In this document: positions 26,014-38,000 of the stretch, piece after piece | Position numbering within the stretch: the stretch's first letter is position 1 | Layout of the letters: each line of letters opens with the position of its first letter | NCBI GenBank assembly: GCA_944363035.1 | Contig: CALVTS010000003.1 | Span: forward strand, 1 to 64,000 | DNA: 64,000 nt | Reading direction: 5' to 3' | Source: an uncultured Clostridia bacterium | GTDB lineage: Bacteria; Bacillota; Clostridia; Christensenellales; CAG-917 | The notes under the pieces: generated by a model | Seen by the model: the letters and a program-made list of their open reading frames with translations, nothing else | The model's database searches: none | Told to the model about the DNA's origin: nothing | Position numbers and translations under genes: made by a program

Positions 26014-29000
26014 GCCGTACACATAGCCCGCGAGCCTGCCGCCCTCGCCGCTTACCATAGTATCCTCGTCCGCAGGCGTGTAATCGATCGCGCCGGCGTC
26101 CCAAGAGACGGGCACGGTGTGCGTCTGAGTGTCCTGGTTGACGAGATGGACTTTTGCATCCTTGGGCAGAGCCGCACCCACACCGCTCTCTCCGACGAGG
26201 AAGTCCGCGTTGAGAGTGCCCTCTGCCAAGGACTTCCCGCTTCCGTCATAGAGGGTGGCGTGCTTGGTTCCCACATCGTCCACAACTATCTTGTAGCCAT
26301 TCGTATCGATGTTCGTCTCCAGCCTGTCCGCCTCGAGGAGCTCGAAGAGCCCTTCGCCGGAATAGGTCGCCGAGGTGTCCACCAGGTTGCGCGGATTGAT
26401 GGATAGGACGTACGCCTCTTTGAGCGTACCGTTAGCGACGCTCGACGTGTTGAACAGATTCTGCCCGTAGATCGGTGTGCCGCTGTCGTTGATGCCTGCG
26501 AGCAGCCTTTGACCGCCGTCCTTCTCCACATTGACCATGAGCTCTATCGCCTGGATGCCGGGAGCCATCTCCCTTGCCGCATAACCGTTGTTCGCCTTGC
26601 CGTCCAATCCGTAGAAGGACTCGCTGGGGTTGAGGTCGATGTAGATGTTGAGCGAGGGGTTGGGAGCGTCGCTGTCATAGCTTGCGAACGTGGGCAGCAG
26701 CGAAGATACCAGCGCAGTCGCATCGCCAAGGCCTTTTCTTGCATTGCCGAGCAGACCTGCGAGGAAGGCTGAGAGATGGAACATATCGCGCAGCACCCAG
26801 TTCAGGAGCGCGGAAGGAATGGCCCTCGCATAAGGCTCGAGCAACTGCACCCTGCGCACCGTCTTCTCGTGCTCGGAGATGTTCATGTAGTCTATGCTGT
26901 CCAGTTCCGCAAACAGGTTGGACATCACCCACTTGCTGTTGCCGCTGCTGTTCTCGTGACGCCTGATTATATTTCCGAATTCATCTTCACCAGATCCACC
27001 CATCATCCAATTCGTGTCATAAGCGAAGTAGTAGAACTCCTTCCCACCTTCATGCTCCGCAACGCCGGTGCTGAGGTTCTTCCCGTCTATGGTCCATGTC
27101 ATGGCGCCGTTGGCGTCGATGGCGACATGGAGGAGGGAGAGGATGGTGGTGTACAGGAATATCATCAACTCGTTATACGCATCCTTGTTGAGCTCCACCT
27201 TGACGGAGATGAGGGAGGAGTCGGTGTCTGCAACGCCCTCGCCGCTGTGGTCGGGCATGGTGGCAAGATAGGGCTGATAGCCGTTCTTGTTGAAGAGGTT
27301 GACCTCCACCTTGTTGACCAGCCCGTTAAGGATGGACATGATGTCGCCGCCGCCATACGAATAGCCGGAAGTCCAGCTGGTGCCGTCGTCGGAGATAGCC
27401 CACTTGTATGGTCCGTTGACGTTGGTCGCTGCCGAGCCTCTTGTGGTGAACGCATTCTTGTCCAGAGTGTCGTTGTCGGTGACTATGCTACCGTCGCCGT
27501 TCGTCTTGAGTCCGTTGCCGTACAGCACGGTGTCATCTGCCGCAACGCCTGCCTCACCTTCGGACGCCGTGGTGGCGACAGGATCGCCGGGCTGCCAGGT
27601 CGCGGCGTCGCGGTCGTCGCCGTAGGCAAAGCTCGGGAAGAGTTGTCCTCCGCCTATGAGCGTTCCGAGGTTTATCCAGTTAAAGACTTTGAGCAAGTCT
27701 GCAAGACCAGACGCCCAGCCCATACCGACATCAACATCCGCTATCATGAGGTTGTTATTGCCGAAGTAGACTTTCGCCGTGAGCGCTTTGTCTTGGGAAG
27801 CGTCCGGATGATTTGCGGCGAGGTCCAGCCTGATTGCATAATCGTTGAGAGTGGTGAGACCGCCAAGCTGCTCCATACCGTTGCCTCCGGCTTGCTGATA
27901 CCCGTAGGATGACACTATGGACAGCGAGCTGTTGGTGGTCGTTCTCACCGACTTCAGGTCGCGCCCGACGCCGAAGTAGGTGTCACCGCTCGTGTCGAGG
28001 ACGACGCTGTAAGCCCTCCTGTCCACATTGATGGAGAGGTTCGGATCGATGCCGTCGATGAGGGACTGCAACAGGGTCATCACGCCTGCGGTGCCGGAAT
28101 AGGTGACGCCCGCGAACTGCGTCTTGACCATGTTGACCAGGTTGCCGGTGTCAAGCTGGTTTTCAAGCGCGATGTTGAAGTCGCCGAGGGTGAGGTGCAA
28201 GCCCGTGCCCGCGCCGTCCACGACGGCGTCCAGCGCGATGGAGCTGATGCCCCTGTCGCCGAAGGTGAGCCCCAAGCCGAGGGACTGCACATCGGGCAGT
28301 CCGCCTATGCCCGCGCTTTCCAGCGTGGGAGTGAGCAAGCCGAACACCATCTGGATGAGGGAGCGGTCGATGTTGAGACCGACATAGTTTTCCGCCAAGT
28401 CGATGCCCAGCGAGACGCTGTACGCGGCGCCGCCGTTGGCGGTCTCTTCCTCCGAGGTCTCCTCTTCGGGATCAGCCGCAGTCGCCGCTTCCTCCACGGG
28501 GTCGTATATCTCGCCTATGTTGGCGCCCAGCAAGCCCGCGATGCCCTGGAACTTGATCTTGCCCAGTCCGAGACCGCTGGCGTCGATGAAGATCGCGTCA
28601 TTGAATGCCGCAAGCTCGCCCGCTTCCACCGCGGTGGTGAGCTCGTATATCGTGCCGGTCTTGGCGTTGCTCAGCCTGGAGGAGCCGAGATAGTACACTT
28701 CCAGGATGGTGGAGTTGAAGGGAGAGCCCATGCCCACCGAGAGCCTGAGGTCGCTCAGGAGTATGCCGCCGATGCCGTACGCCATCAGCGCGCCGATGTT
28801 GAGGTCCGCCTCGAGGTCTATCGTGAGGTTGACTTCGCCCGCCGCGAAGGTGGCTTCGATCATAGTGGTGCGGTAGAACTGCTGTTCGCCAAGCGCTATG
28901 TACTGCTTAAGCTCGCCGTTCATGTCCGTGTAAAGGGACGTGTTGTAAGCGGTGCCTATCTGCTCATAAGTGACGGCGCCGTTGTCATCCGTCTTCGCCA

Positions 29001-32000
29001 CGTAGACGGGACCCTGATATTTGTTGTACTCGGCGTCCGTCTTGGGATCGAACGCAGACACGAAGAAGGAGTTGGAGCCGAGAAGCCCCGTGAGGAGCTC
29101 TATCACCCAGCCCGCCAGGGATTCGTCGTACTTGTCGCTCTCGGGAGTGAGCCCTTCGCTGGTCATGGAGATGGTCGCGGACGCGCTCGCCGAGATGGTG
29201 AACTCGTCATTGAGACCCGTCACCACGTCGTAGATGGGTTTGTACGCACCCTCACCCTCTGTCTTGAATTCTCCGATATCCTCGCTGGTGAAGACGGGCT
29301 CCGTGCCGATGTAGAGGTGATTGATGTCAAGCGACGCGCCGAAGTCCTCGGACATCTTGAGGTTGAGCGAGAGCAGGTTGCCGTCCTTGCCTTCGGACTC
29401 TATCTGGATGTCGCCGATGTCGGGCAGTTCCATGTCAAGACCGAGGTCGGGATTGTCCTCCGCCACCTTGGCTATGATGGCGTCCACCACCGCCATGGTC
29501 AGCTGGATGGAGAAGTAGCCCGGGTTGATGAGCACCGCAAGGTAGGCGTAATCGTGCAACGTGAGACCCGCCGTGTCCCCTATGGACGCGGTGAACGCCT
29601 CCGCCTGCCCCGTGCCGTCCGTGCCGAGCAAGCCGCCCAGCTCCGTCGCGAGCAGTTCCTCTATGCCGAGGCTCGTGATCGCCACGCGCACACCCTCGCC
29701 GAGAAGCGCCGAGAGGTCTGCGTAAAGAGTGTCGTCCACAAGGTACACCGCGATGAGCTTATCGCCCTCGGTGCCGTCCGCGTTGTTGCGGTAGACTTCC
29801 AGCGCCGCCTGCATGGTGTAGGTCGCCATGTCGAGATAGGCGTCCAGCTTCACCGTGAAGTAGGGATACTCGTCGCTGCCCATGTCCCCCGTGATGTTGA
29901 TGTCAAGGTCGGAGCCGACAAGCGTCGCGCCGCCCAAAGCCCCCTTGATGGCGTCCAGACCGAAGAGCATATCCGCAAGCGCGCCAAGGTTGATGTTCGC
30001 GCCCGTGTTGCCCCAGAAGCCGACGTCTATCGCGGTGCTCAGCCTCAGGGAGGCTTCGTTCACCGCCGTCATATCGGTGTAATGCTTGGTGACATCTATG
30101 CCCTCGTCCATATCGTAGTAGGTGAAGGTCTCGGGCGCAGAGAAGGGCTGGTTGACCGAAAGCCCCAGGTCGCCCAGCGAGAGCGCGATGGTCACGTCGC
30201 CGAGGAGAGCGTATTCGCCCACCACGTGGTCCTCGTCAAAGGAGTAGCGAGCGCCCGTATATGCCTCGCCGGTGAGGCGCTCGATGCGGCTCACGAGCAT
30301 ATGGGTGCCCGCGCCGTAGGTCACGTAGTCGCCCTCGCTCACCTGTCCGCCGAGCATACCCTGATAATCCTGATATTCCTCAGGCAGTATGCCGTACGCG
30401 CCGTTCGGGCTCCCGACGAACGCGTTCTTGTACGCGATCTCGTCCGCCACGGGCTCGAGGGTGTAGCGGTAGGTGTGGTTGTCCTTGCCTTCGACAGCCT
30501 CGCCCTCTGTCTCGAGATCGCCGTTTTCGTCACGCACCCAGCTTCCGAACACGGGGTTCCCGTCCGCGTCGAAGTCCACGATCTCATAGCGGTCGCCAAG
30601 CCACGCCTCCTCGGGAGACGCGTAGACCGCGAGCGCGTATTCCTCGGTGGAGAGCACGATCGCCGCATTCTGCGCCGTAGCCTGCGCGGTCGTCACCTGA
30701 CCCTTCTCTCCCCTCACGGGCGAGAAGGTGCCGTCCTCGTTCTCCGTCATGTAGGCGACGGATCTGAGATAGGTGTCAAAGCTGTCTATGCCGTAGGTGT
30801 TGTTGCCTTCCGCGCCGATGAGACGCTCGATGAGTTCGGCGTCCAGATCCTCGATCGCGGTGAAGTCGTCAAAGCCGCCCTTCACCCCAAGGTTGACGGT
30901 GAGACCCAATGAGCCGCCGCCCACGTTGAGGTTGATGCCGCTGGTGTCGTCGCCGTCCGTCACCGTGAAGGTGGGCAGGAGGACAAGATCCTCTTCGTCA
31001 AATTCGGGCACCAGCACCGCGATGAGTTCCGCAATGAGGTTCTCGGTGATGCCCACAGACACCATGTCTCTGGCAAACAGCACCTGCCCCAGGATGAGGT
31101 CGAGGACCCCCCAGATGTCTTCGGAAAGCAGTCCCGTGGACGCCTGTCCGATGTCCACGATGATGCCCGAGCCGCCCTCTGCCGCCGTCACCGCCTCCGA
31201 AGAGCCGCCGCCCGCGCCCGAAAGCAGGTCGCCCAGGTTGATGAGGTTCTCGATCTTCACGCCCTGCGCGAAGAAGTCGCCTATCGCCGTGTTGACCGTG
31301 CTTGCGTCGGTGGGATCGCTATACTCCGCAAGCCCCACCACTCTGCCGAGGTCGGGTGCGGTGATGTAGATGTTGAGATAAAGGTCGTCCGTCACGTCCA
31401 CCCACAGCTTGATGGGTTCAGCATCCATTATGGATTCGCCGTAGAAGTTGGTGTCGATGGCGACTTCGAGGTATATCTTCGCGCCCGCGAGTATGGCGGG
31501 AAGCAGACTTGCCACGTCGGGCGTCGCACCCTCGGGCATACTGAGCAGCTCGGGAAGCATCCCGATGAGCCCTTCCACATTGAGTTGCAGGGCAAGATCC
31601 ACGTCAAGCCCTATCATGGACACGAATTCCGCGCTGTTCTGCGCCAGCGAGGCAAGCAGCATCTGGAAGTAGTTGTCATCTCTGCCGTCCACTTCCATGA
31701 GCCTGGTCATCTGACGGGTCCAGTTGAGCACATCGCTGAATGTCAGATCCAGCGAGAGCGTGCCGCCCAGCTCCACCGTCTTGAGACCCGCAGACTGCAA
31801 GCCGCCCACGATGACGCCGAGAGCGTCCACCGCGCCGCAACCCGTGCAGACGTTGTCCTGATAGGTGTGCTCGTGCGTGGGATCTTTTGCCACTTCCTCG
31901 TTGGTCTCGCCGCCGAGGAGCACCCCCAGATCCAGCGCGAGCAGAGTCTGATAGTTGCCGAACACGGAGTACGCCTTGTGTCCGCCGTTGGCGTCTTTTG

Positions 32001-35000
32001 CGTAACGGACGGTGTTCGCCTCATCCGCCGTCGTGATGCCGAAGCGGGAATTGACTACCGCCGCGCCGCTACGTCTCACCGCCTCGCTGTACGACACGTA
32101 CAGTCTCGCGCTGCCCGTGCTTCTCCCGGTGTTGTCGTAGTCAACAAACTCCGCCTCGCCGCCGGGCGCCGCAGGATACGCCACTCTGTACTGCGTCATC
32201 ATGCCGCTCGCATTGGTGGCGTTGTAGTTATAATAGTAGAGAGTCAGCTTAGTGCCGGAATAGGTCTTCGTCGCCGCGTAGAGTTGCTTGCCCGCAAAAT
32301 CCGTCTTGGCAAGCTCGAGCACGCTCGTGTATTTGTATTCCGGTTTCTGCTCGCTCCCGCTCTCGTCGGAGCCGTCGCCCGTGCCGTCGCCCGTGCCGTC
32401 GCCGGAGGGCTCTTCGGGTTCGGTGGGTTTTTCGTCGCGCACGTAATACACCTCGCCCTCCTTGATGGCGGTGGCGTCCGAGACCGCGACGTATTCGCCC
32501 GAGTCGAGTTTGTACAGGGCTCTGCCGTTAATGCTCGCCCAAGTGGCATAGTAGTTGTTGAGCCCCTGGAATACGCCGCCATCGTTGAGGAAGTAGTACT
32601 TGTTTCCGCCTTCGAGCGGCGCACCCGCTTCCACTTTCTCGTAGTAGTTGCCGCCCGAAGCCCATGCGTAATCGTCCGCGTCTTCAAGCATGATGTAGCC
32701 TGCGGGGATCTCCACGTAAAGGTCCTCCACGGGAGTGGCGCTGACGGCGTCGTTGCCTTTCAGAGGTTCGTAGTAAGTCTCGTTGTCAAGGACGAAGAGC
32801 TTGCCTTCCTCGGCGAGCTTGGCGGGATCGTCGCCAGCTTCGATAGGCGCATATCCCTTCTCGCCCTCGCCGCCTTGCTTGTAATACGTCCTGCCGTCCT
32901 CGGCATATTCCTCCACGCGGGTGAACATACCGTGATAGTACATATAGTCCGCGCCCGTGGCTTCGCCCTTCGTGAGCTCGTGGAGTCTCTCGGCAGACAT
33001 CTCGGCATAGCTTTCAAGCGAGCCGAAGCCAATTTGCAGACCTTCCGTCTTCTCCTCCGTGTTGAAGAGGTTCAGAGTGATGCCGAGGTCGATGAGCCCG
33101 TTGCCCTCGTTGTCGAACAGGGACGCCCCTATCGTGATGTCATAGGGCGCCGCGTCTATCTGCGCGTGTATGGCAAGGTTGGGGAGCATCTCCTCCAACG
33201 TGTTCGTCATGTCGGGCGCGATGAGGTCGATGACCAGCTTCAGGAAGCCCGCGCTCGCTTTCAGCGCGATGGAACGCGAGAAGACGTTGAGGAGCACCGT
33301 CGCTTTGTCGGGATCCGCAACGGGGTCTATCGCCGCCGTCACAGCCTCAGAGGAGCCCGTCGTGTCCTCCTCGCCGTCGCCCAGCAGACTGCTCAGCACC
33401 ATGTCGTTGAGCAGGGTCTCCAACGGGTAGTCCGAAAGATCCACTTTCACCTTGGCGGTGGGCCCCAGGATCCAGCTCAGATCCAGATAGAGCGCGGACG
33501 TGTTGAGGACGTCGTTGCTGTCGTTGTTGTCGCCGATGTTCATCGGATCGCTCATGTAATAGAGCCCGAGCACATGGGTGAGGGTCTCGTCCGCCTCGGT
33601 GCGCCACAGGTCTATCGCAAGTTCCAGACCCGCGACATACAGGGTGTTGTATGCGTCTTCGTCCGCGCTTGCGTAGTCTATCATCACAGTCGCGCGGATC
33701 TCGAAGGGCAAGGTGGCTTCATAGCCGTCCTGCACCGTGAACAGAGCGTCCATGTCGCCGAATATCGCGCCGAGGACGTTCTGCACCGTGGAGGTGCTGG
33801 CGGCATACATACCGTACTGTTTGAGACCGGCGTGCGCCGCGTCGTCCCACGCCACATAGTGCCCTCTCACGAGAGCGTACTTGGGAGCCGCCGCCCAGCC
33901 TTCCGTGTTGCCGAAGCGGAGGTTCCAATCCTCTTCGGTGAGATATTCCTTATACTGGCTGACGGAGATGGAGCCGCGTATCGTCAGGTTGATGTAGTAA
34001 AGCTCGCCCGTGTCGCCGTAATTGACGTATTCGCCGTCGTAGAAGATGGGAGTGCCCGCAAGGTCTGCGCCCGCGTCTTCGCCGTAGACGTCGAAGTTCT
34101 CTGAGAGGTAGACAGAGAAGTTCATGTTGAAATCGTTCGCCGTCGCCTCGTCCACAACGCCGTCGCCGTCGCTGTCGTAGGTCGGCGCCCACATCTCGAG
34201 GAACGCCTCTCTCGCGTCGGACACCGAGGTGAACCTGCCCGTATCCGCGCTGTGCACGAAGGTGAAGTCGTCGCGCACATACGTCACGCCGTCGTACTCT
34301 TCGTCCTCGAGGACTTGCAGGTTGCCGGACGCGTCAACGTAATATTTGCTCGCGTCATCGCCCATGACGTAATCCGCCGAGGGCTGATTGAAGTCCGCGT
34401 GGAACTCGGGCACGCTGATGAGGGAGGACGTGGTGTTGCGCTTATAGTCCCCTTCGCCTTTGCCCACGTATTCGTAGACGGTCTTGTAGACCTGCTGTTC
34501 GTATACATCCGCACGGGTGATGGGGATGTACGCCATAAACCCTTCGTCGGAGACGATGTGCAGATAATAGTCGCCGTCATAGGGAGCGCTGCGGAAGGCT
34601 TCCCAATCCGTCACGGAAACGAAGTCGTTGCCCTGAACAAGTTTGTCAAGTTTGATCTGATAGTAGTTGCCGCGATAGTACAGATAGTCTCTGCCGTTCT
34701 CCGCGTCCTCGCCTATCTCGGCGTCGGGAGCGTAGGTCACTTTCTCAACGGCTCTGTAATCGCCGCCCGCCTGCTCGGTGTAGGTGTATTCCGCACCCTC
34801 CGTGGTGGGCATATTGATGCCAAGGCTCACGGAGTGATCCCACAGCCAGATGCGCGCCTCGATGAAGGGCTTCTGCGTAGCGGAGGGATAGACCACGTAG
34901 ATCTTTTCGCCGTTGGCGAATTCCGCCATGCCTTTATCGTTGGCAACGCCCGCGTATTCGGTGCCGGCGGGCACATAGAACTTGTATGTGCCGATGAGAG

Positions 35001-38000
35001 CCTCGTTGAACTCTGCCATGCCGTCGGTGGCTTCATACCTTTCCGCTCTCAGCCAATCCGCGTTGGAAGCATCCGTCGTGGGGATGTATTCTCCGTTCAC
35101 GTTGAGGTAGGTCTCGATGGGGATGATGTTCCAGTATCCGAGCTCCTCCACATCGTAGCTCGCCAGTTCCGCCGCGCTCATATCGTCGCGGAGCGCGAAC
35201 ACGCTCTCTCCCGCGAGGGTCACCGAGACATAGTACATCCCGTTCGCGTCGTCGCGTTCGATGGCGAACCTGGTGTCGGAGAACACTATCTGGTCGTGAT
35301 CCGCCGCGGCTATGACGTTGCCCTTCTCATCCGTGGTGCCCACGAGAGGAGCGTACAGGTAGTTGTTGACGTCCACGTTGATGCCCAGATAGGACTGCTC
35401 GAATTCGGCGCCGAAGTTGAAGTCGCCCGTGAGCAGAGTGAGGATCTGATCCAGGAAATCCGTCTGGACAAGTATCCTGATGTAGGTGGACGTGATGCGC
35501 GCGCCGAACACGAACGCGCGGATGTATGCGGCTATCTCGGAAGTGAGCAGAGGCAGACTGTCGCTGAGGTCGCCCTGCACGCCGAGGAGTTCGCCGAGGT
35601 CGATGGGCAGGGAGAATCCTTCATCCGTCGTGCCGTCGCCGTTTGCGGCGGTCACCGCTTCGCCGGTGCTCTCGGTCCCTTCCTCGGACGCCGAGGAGGT
35701 GTCCTTCATCATGCCGTTGACAAAGTCGATGAGCTCGGTGAGGTCGATGAACACTCCGGGCTGTCCCAGATAGCTCAGATCGACATAGAAGCCCGCGTCT
35801 TCACGCACGAGGTCGCCCTTCTCGTCGGGATAGAGGAAGGAGGGATCGTAGGAATAGCGCACCCCGTCATATCCGCCGACGATGTCGGAGATGGGAGTGT
35901 AGCCCTGACCCTCCACATAGCCGTAGTCGCCGTAGACGTTGGCATAGTAGTGGGAATAGAGCTGCTGTCCTTCGTGGTCGGGATCGTCCTTGTCATACGT
36001 CACTCCCTCGTTGTCGCCCAGCGTCATATACACGCCGAGCATGGTGTGTTCGGGAGTGCCGTCGCTCGAAGTGGTCGTGAGGACGACGGACGCGTTGATG
36101 AAGTACAGGAAGGTCTCAAGACCGAACAGGTCTTCCACGTTGTCGTCTTCGTAATAGATGCTGCCGTCGCGCTCTTCCGCCTTGGCGCCTATCATGGTCA
36201 TGATGAGCTCGATGAAGGTGACGAGGTCGAGGTCGCCTTCGGGCAGAGCCGCCAGCGCCTGGAACGTGCCGTCTTCGGCTATGGTCCCGAGGTCATACAG
36301 GGCGTCGAGACTGCGCAGATAGTTGATGAACGCGCCCAGCTTGAATTCCAGGGACACGGTGATGGCAAGCCCGCGCTCGATGTTGTTGAGCGCGTCGCTG
36401 CCCGAGGTCACGCCGACTATCGTCTCGAAGTCGTAGGCGCTGTCCGGGAAGAGATACTCGAACAGAGCCGCGAGGTCGATGTCGCTGCCGTCCGCGAAGA
36501 GCAGGTCGAGGGAGATGGTCTCGCTCAGCGACACGGTGTCGAGCTGGTTGAAATCATAGAATTCGGAGAGTTCTTCCTGCGAGAGGGAGTATTCGCGCTC
36601 CTCCGTGAAGAACATATCCACGTTGTTCACGCCGAGATAGAGGCTCAGGACGGTGTCGTAATCGTTGACGTTCGCCGACGTGCCCTCTTCCATGAGATAG
36701 ACGCCGCGGTTCTCGACCGCCTTGGTCTCGCGTGCATACAGCTTCGCGCCGTTTTCCACTTCGTTGCGGACCATGGAGACGTAGACGTCGCCCTCCGTGC
36801 CCGTCCTCTTGACGTAATACACGGTGCCCTCCACGAGGTCGCCCTCGTAGAGCGCGTACCCGTAGGAGTGTTCATAGAGCGTGGTGCCCGCAGGGATCTC
36901 GGTGAGAGACCCTTCGTACACGGTGTAGACGTCGCCCTCTTCGGTCACGGTCTTGACATAATAGGTCTTGCCCTCCTCCAATCCATCGGGGATGGCGGGT
37001 GCGGGCTCGGCGCCCTCGTCGGGAGTCGTCGTCTCGCCGCCCGCGGTCTCGTCCTGAGTGTCAACACCGGGTTCGGGCTCGGGCTCGGGCTCGGGCTCCG
37101 GTTCGGGTTCGGGCTCCGGTTCGGGCTCGGGAGTGGGCTCGGTGTACACCTCGGTGTAGACGTCCTCGCGGGTGTAGAGAGGCTCTTTTGTCTCGAAGAC
37201 ATATTCCTTATAAGCGTCCGTCGCCTCGTCGAAGACGTAGTAGACGTCGTACGCCGCGTCCGTGCCGTCCGTGAGGGAGTAGACATAGTACACCCATGCG
37301 TCGCCGACTTTCTCCGCCTCGTAACGCACATAGGTGTCGGCGTCGCCGTTCAGGTCTTCGGAGCTCGCCTCGCGGTACACTTCGTCGGACACAGCCACGA
37401 AGAGACCTTCGGGATGCTCGTTGCCGTCGCCGTTCGCGTCGAAGACGAAGTAACGCTCGCCTTCGTCAAGCGTGCCCGTGCCTGCCACGAGCTGATAACG
37501 GTCGCCCTCGAGCATGAGTTCCGCGCCGATGGAGACCTCGACGCCGTCCGAGACGTCGATGGTGACGTCCAGCCCGCCGAGGAGCTCGTCATAGACGAGG
37601 TCGCTCAGAGGATCGTCGCCTATGGTGAGGATGGAAAGCACGTATCTCATCATCGCGTTGCCGATGGAGATGGCGAGTTTGCGCGGGCTGATGAGCAACG
37701 CCGCGACTTTTTCTTCCGTGGTGAGATCCGCCACCGCGTCGGCGTCCGCCTCGGCGACATCGTCTGCGGTGATCGCTTCGGAGGAGCCGGTGCCGACTTC
37801 GACGTCGTCATACACGGACGCGTTGAGCAGGTCTCCCAAAGTGTCCTCTATCCAGGTGGATATCTCGGTCATGGGCACGGCGAGCTTGGGCAGGTTGAAG
37901 AAGGACAGGTCGATGTAGATCATGTCGTTCAGATAATACGCCGCAAGCCAGCGCACCTCTGCGCCGGATTCGGAGGAGAGGTTGTATATCTCGACCGCAA

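Noticed and set aside
22783-34104. Other long plus-strand frames inside the giant gene (872, 905 and 839 codons)
   Set aside because: Same antisense-shadow signature; they stop at arbitrary points and carry no homology.
37065-37138. Frameshift or assembly error at the Pro-Glu run
   Set aside because: The frame is open on both sides and module features continue; hexamer units preserve phase.
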